This document shows, piece by piece, positions 61,790 through 64,000 of a DNA stretch of 64,000 bases. The notes beneath the pieces are model-generated. The model searched no databases and was not told the origin of the DNA. It worked only from the letters and a program-made list of their open reading frames with translations. The DNA is from Nocardia sp. BSTN01 (GTDB lineage: Bacteria; Actinomycetota; Actinomycetes; Mycobacteriales; Mycobacteriaceae). The number at the start of each line of letters is the position of its first letter. Positions within the stretch are counted from its first letter, which is position 1. The translations under genes and the position numbers were made by a program. The DNA lies in NCBI RefSeq assembly GCF_015354405.1, contig NZ_JADKYP010000006.1, positions 173,853 to 237,852 of the forward strand, given 5' to 3'.

Positions 61790-63073
61790 ATGACAGGCGA
61801 ACACGAAAAACTCGGTCCCGCGCCCGGTGACACCCAGCACGCACCGGAAATCAGGCACGCGATCGCGGTGGTGGGCATCGGCGCGGACGGCTGGGCGGGA
61901 CTGAGCCCGCGCGTGCGCGACGAGATCGCCACGGCTCAGGTGCTTTTCGGATCGCGCCGCCAGCTGGATCTGGTTCCCGCCGACGCGAGCACCGCGGAGC
62001 GCCGAGCGTGGCCGACCCCGTTGCTGCCCGCGCTGCCGGAGCTGCTTGCCGCGCATCGCGATTCGCGGATCTGCGTTCTCGCCAGCGGTGACCCCATGTT
62101 CTACGGCATCGGCGTCACGCTGGCGAAACTGCTCGGACCGCAAGCCATCCGGGTCTATCCGCAGCCGTCGTCGGCCACGCTGGCCTGTGCCCGGCTGGGC
62201 TGGGCGAGCGCGCACACACCGGTGGTGAGCGTCGTCGGCCGCCCCCTCGAAACGGTGCTGGCCGAACTCGCCGACGGCCGGCGGTTGTTGGTGCTCAGCG
62301 CCGACCAGCATTCTCCGGCGCGGGTCGCGGAACTCTTGCGGCGCAACGGCTTCGGTGAGTCGCGGCTGACCGTGCTGGAACAGCTCGGCGGACCTGGCGA
62401 ACGGATCGTCGCCGCGACGGCGGCACAGTGGTCGCGACCTCCCGGGGATCCGCTGAACATCGTCGCCGTCGAGGCGGTCCGTGATCCCGCCTCACCCCGG
62501 CTCACCCGGTTGCCGGGCCTGCCCGATGCCTCCTACGGCGGCGACGGACAGCTGACCAAGGCCGAGGTCCGCACCCTGTCGATCGCCGCGCTCGCCCCCG
62601 CGCCCGGCGAACTGCTGTGGGATGTGGGCGGGGGATCGGGCACCATCGCTATCGAGTGGTGTCGCACCCATTCCGACTGTCGCGCAATCACTTTCGAACG
62701 CAGTGCCCCGCGCCGCGCACAGATCGCCGCCAACGCCGCGGCGCTCGGGGTGCCCACGATCGTCGTGCGTGGCGAGGCGCCGGCCGATCTGCCCGCGGCA
62801 GGGGATCCGGCGCCCGACGCGATCTTCCTCGGCGGCGGCCTCACCCAGGAGGGTCTGTTCGAGGCGTGCTGGGATCGGCTGCGGCCGGCCGGACGACTGG
62901 TCGCCAACGCCGTCACCGCCGAATCGGAGGCGCTGCTGCTGCGCTGGGCCGCGGCGCACGGCGGCGACCTGCGGAAATTCCAGATCTACCGGGGCGAGCC
63001 GCTCGGCGGATTCACCGCTTGGCGCCCGCATCTGCCGGTGGCGCAGTGGATTGCGGTGAAGCCGGCCGAGTAG
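61790..63073 (+). CDS. cobL: precorrin-6Y C5,15-methyltransferase (decarboxylating)
   Basis: A 427-residue bifunctional enzyme of aerobic cobalamin synthesis that methylates C5 and C15 of precorrin-6B and decarboxylates the C12 side chain. The N-terminal CbiE-like half (about 22-215) has VVGIGADGWAGL and LASGDPMFYGIG; the C-terminal CbiT-like half (about 235-427) has LTKAEVRTLSIAAL and the SAM loop LLWDVGGGSGTIAIEW. Its product pathway feeds MetH. The ribosome site is weak. Orthologous to Rv2072c. Confidence 0.94.
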   Translation: MTGEHEKLGPAPGDTQHAPEIRHAIAVVGIGADGWAGLSPRVRDEIATAQVLFGSRRQLDLVPADASTAERRAWPTPLLPALPELLAAHRDSRICVLASGDPMFYGIGVTLAKLLGPQAIRVYPQPSSATLACARLGWASAHTPVVSVVGRPLETVLAELADGRRLLVLSADQHSPARVAELLRRNGFGESRLTVLEQLGGPGERIVAATAAQWSRPPGDPLNIVAVEAVRDPASPRLTRLPGLPDASYGGDGQLTKAEVRTLSIAALAPAPGELLWDVGGGSGTIAIEWCRTHSDCRAITFERSAPRRAQIAANAAALGVPTIVVRGEAPADLPAAGDPAPDAIFLGGGLTQEGLFEACWDRLRPAGRLVANAVTAESEALLLRWAAAHGGDLRKFQIYRGEPLGGFTAWRPHLPVAQWIAVKPAE

Positions 63074-63709
63074 GTGTCGAGCTGGGCCGCCGCCACCCCG
63101 CTCGGTGTGGCGACCGCCCTGCTTCTGCTCACCGACGCCGGCCGCTTCACCGCGGGGGATACGGTTCTGGTGCACTCCGCCGCCGGCGGTGTCGGCGGCG
63201 CGGTGGCACAGCTGGTGGCGCTGCTCGGCGGCGGCCGTCTCCTGGGGACGCTGAGCCGCGACCGCGGGCCGGTACCCGGCTATGACACCGTCCTCGTCCG
63301 CGGTGCCGGCCTGGCCGACGAGATCCGCGCGGCGACCGATGGCCGCGGGGTGGGCCTCGTGCTCGACCCGCTCGGCACCGAGGCACTCGATCTGGATCTC
63401 GAGGTCACCCGCCCCACCGGCCGAATCGTCTTGTTCGGCAACGCAGGTGGCGGCGCCCCCGCCCCGCTCCCGCCGTTCGGTCGCCTGCTGGGCGGCAACC
63501 TCACCCTCACCGGTTTCAGCCACCGCGGCCTCGTCGCCGGCGCGCCGTCGAAGGTCGCCGCCGCTACCCGCCGGGTGCTGGATTACCTTGCCGGAGGCGC
63601 ACTCTCGCTTCCGGTCACCGAAGTGGCGTCGCTGGAGGAGGTGATCACCGCGCATGACCTGCTGGCGTCCGGACACGGCACGGGCAAGTACGTCGCCCGT
63701 ATCCGCTGA
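63074..63709 (+). pseudogene. 5'-truncated zinc-binding/quinone oxidoreductase (MDR family)
   Basis: A 211-codon open frame that begins directly after the cobL stop and corresponds to the C-terminal two thirds of an MDR-family reductase of about 320 residues. The NADPH loop is VLVHSAAGGVGGAVAQL, and the end ...VITAHDLLASGHGTGKYVARI is the normal terminus. The whole N-terminal GroES-like catalytic domain is absent. It is either a remnant joined to cobL by a deletion or a still-translated Rossmann fragment (GTG 63074). Confidence 0.65.
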
Positions 63710-63737
63710 TGACCGGGGCGAGGCGCTGGGGTCATCC

Positions 63738-64000
63738 TCACCCCAGGGTTTCCGGTAGCGCGTTTCGCGCTCGGGCAAGCTCGCGGTAGTCCTGGAGGAT
63801 GCGGCGAATGGAGGGAGTCACGCGGAGGTCGCCGTCCAGTGGCGCCCAGGTGTAGGCGGTGTGGGCGGACAGGCGGATGGGATACGTGGCGGCGACGTCG
63901 ACGGCGAAGTGCAGGCGGCGGACCGGTTTACCGTTGGGGGACAGGTAGTCGAAATAGCCTACGTGGCTACGGATTCGGGTGACGAGCAGACCTGTCTCGG
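63738..64000 (-). CDS. Nudix hydrolase, C-terminal part
   Basis: A minus-strand frame open to the right window edge, 86 codons to the TGA. It starts ETGLLVTRIRSHVGYFDYLSP and continues RRLHFAVDVAATYPIRLSAHTAYTWAPLDG, the strands that follow the Nudix box in MutT-type proteins, where EEtGL is the end of the box. The catalytic box itself lies beyond the window. Confidence 0.7.
   Translation of the reverse strand, partial: ETGLLVTRIRSHVGYFDYLSPNGKPVRRLHFAVDVAATYPIRLSAHTAYTWAPLDGDLRVTPSIRRILQDYRELARARNALPETLG

Overview
The window is high-GC chromosomal DNA from an actinobacterium of the order Mycobacteriales, most likely Nocardia or a close relative. The evidence is a complete Pup-proteasome locus, an F420-dependent biliverdin-reductase homologue, an MTB12-like lipoprotein and gene order shared with the M. 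tuberculosis Rv2072c-Rv2125 interval. That backbone here runs PAC2 - metH - hisE - hisG - RecB-like nuclease - trmI - lipoprotein - mpa - dop - pup - prcB - prcA - pafA - pafB - pafC - tatA - tatC - helY - DUF4333 protein - 5'-3' exonuclease - pepQ - Rv2074-like - SDR - cobL. It is broken by accessory insertions. No tRNA, rRNA, CRISPR array or insertion sequence was seen.

Region 1 (1-4616): a membrane-protein fragment, a serine hydrolase, a MarR regulator divergent from a small unknown gene, an FMN reductase/NTF2-fold pair, a secreted VanY-type peptidase and a small membrane protein. Region 2 (4619-14630): a three-gene operon of SMC-like defence/plasmid-restriction type (TIGR02677, TIGR02678, TIGR02680; Wadjet/EptABCD-like). 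It ends at a hairpin with no nuclease gene. A DUF2127 membrane gene with a duplicated upstream element and an XRE-TPR regulator divergent from a resolvase-like small protein sit beside it.

Region 3 (14641-24151): PAC2, B12-dependent metH, a transmembrane Ser/Thr kinase with a HAD phosphatase, and a large ATPase-LuxR regulator. Region 4 (24311-27928): a tightly coupled operon of a 2-oxoglutarate oxygenase, a SAM methyltransferase and a carnitine/choline-type acyltransferase. This looks like a small uncharacterised pathway for an acylated, methylated, hydroxylated amine. Region 5 (28148-38962): an AAC(6')-like GNAT, hisE-hisG, nuclease, trmI, lipoprotein, mpa, a secreted cyclophilin, AIM24, Nudix and the pxpABC 5-oxoprolinase operon.

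Region 6 (39195-44781): a TetR/FAD-monooxygenase operon, an ArsC-like protein, a gene remnant, and an AurF-like diiron oxygenase plus DUF4873 protein divergent from another TetR regulator; each regulator has candidate palindromic operators. Region 7 (44864-57321): dop, pup-prcB-prcA, pafA, pafB-pafC plus an inserted panE-like reductase, tatA, tatC and helY. Pup is tagged onto substrates by PafA after Dop deamidates it, Mpa unfolds them and PrcAB degrades them. PafBC is the DNA-damage regulator of mycobacteria, and a sequence resembling its target promoter lies upstream of pup. Region 8 (57426-64000): DUF4333 protein, exonuclease, pepQ, PPOX/F420 protein, SDR, cobL, a 5'-truncated dehydrogenase and a Nudix 3' end.

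Seventeen genes have a TANNNT -10 hexamer only 6-8 nt before the start codon and no Shine-Dalgarno, as expected for leaderless mRNAs. This pattern was used to choose several starts.
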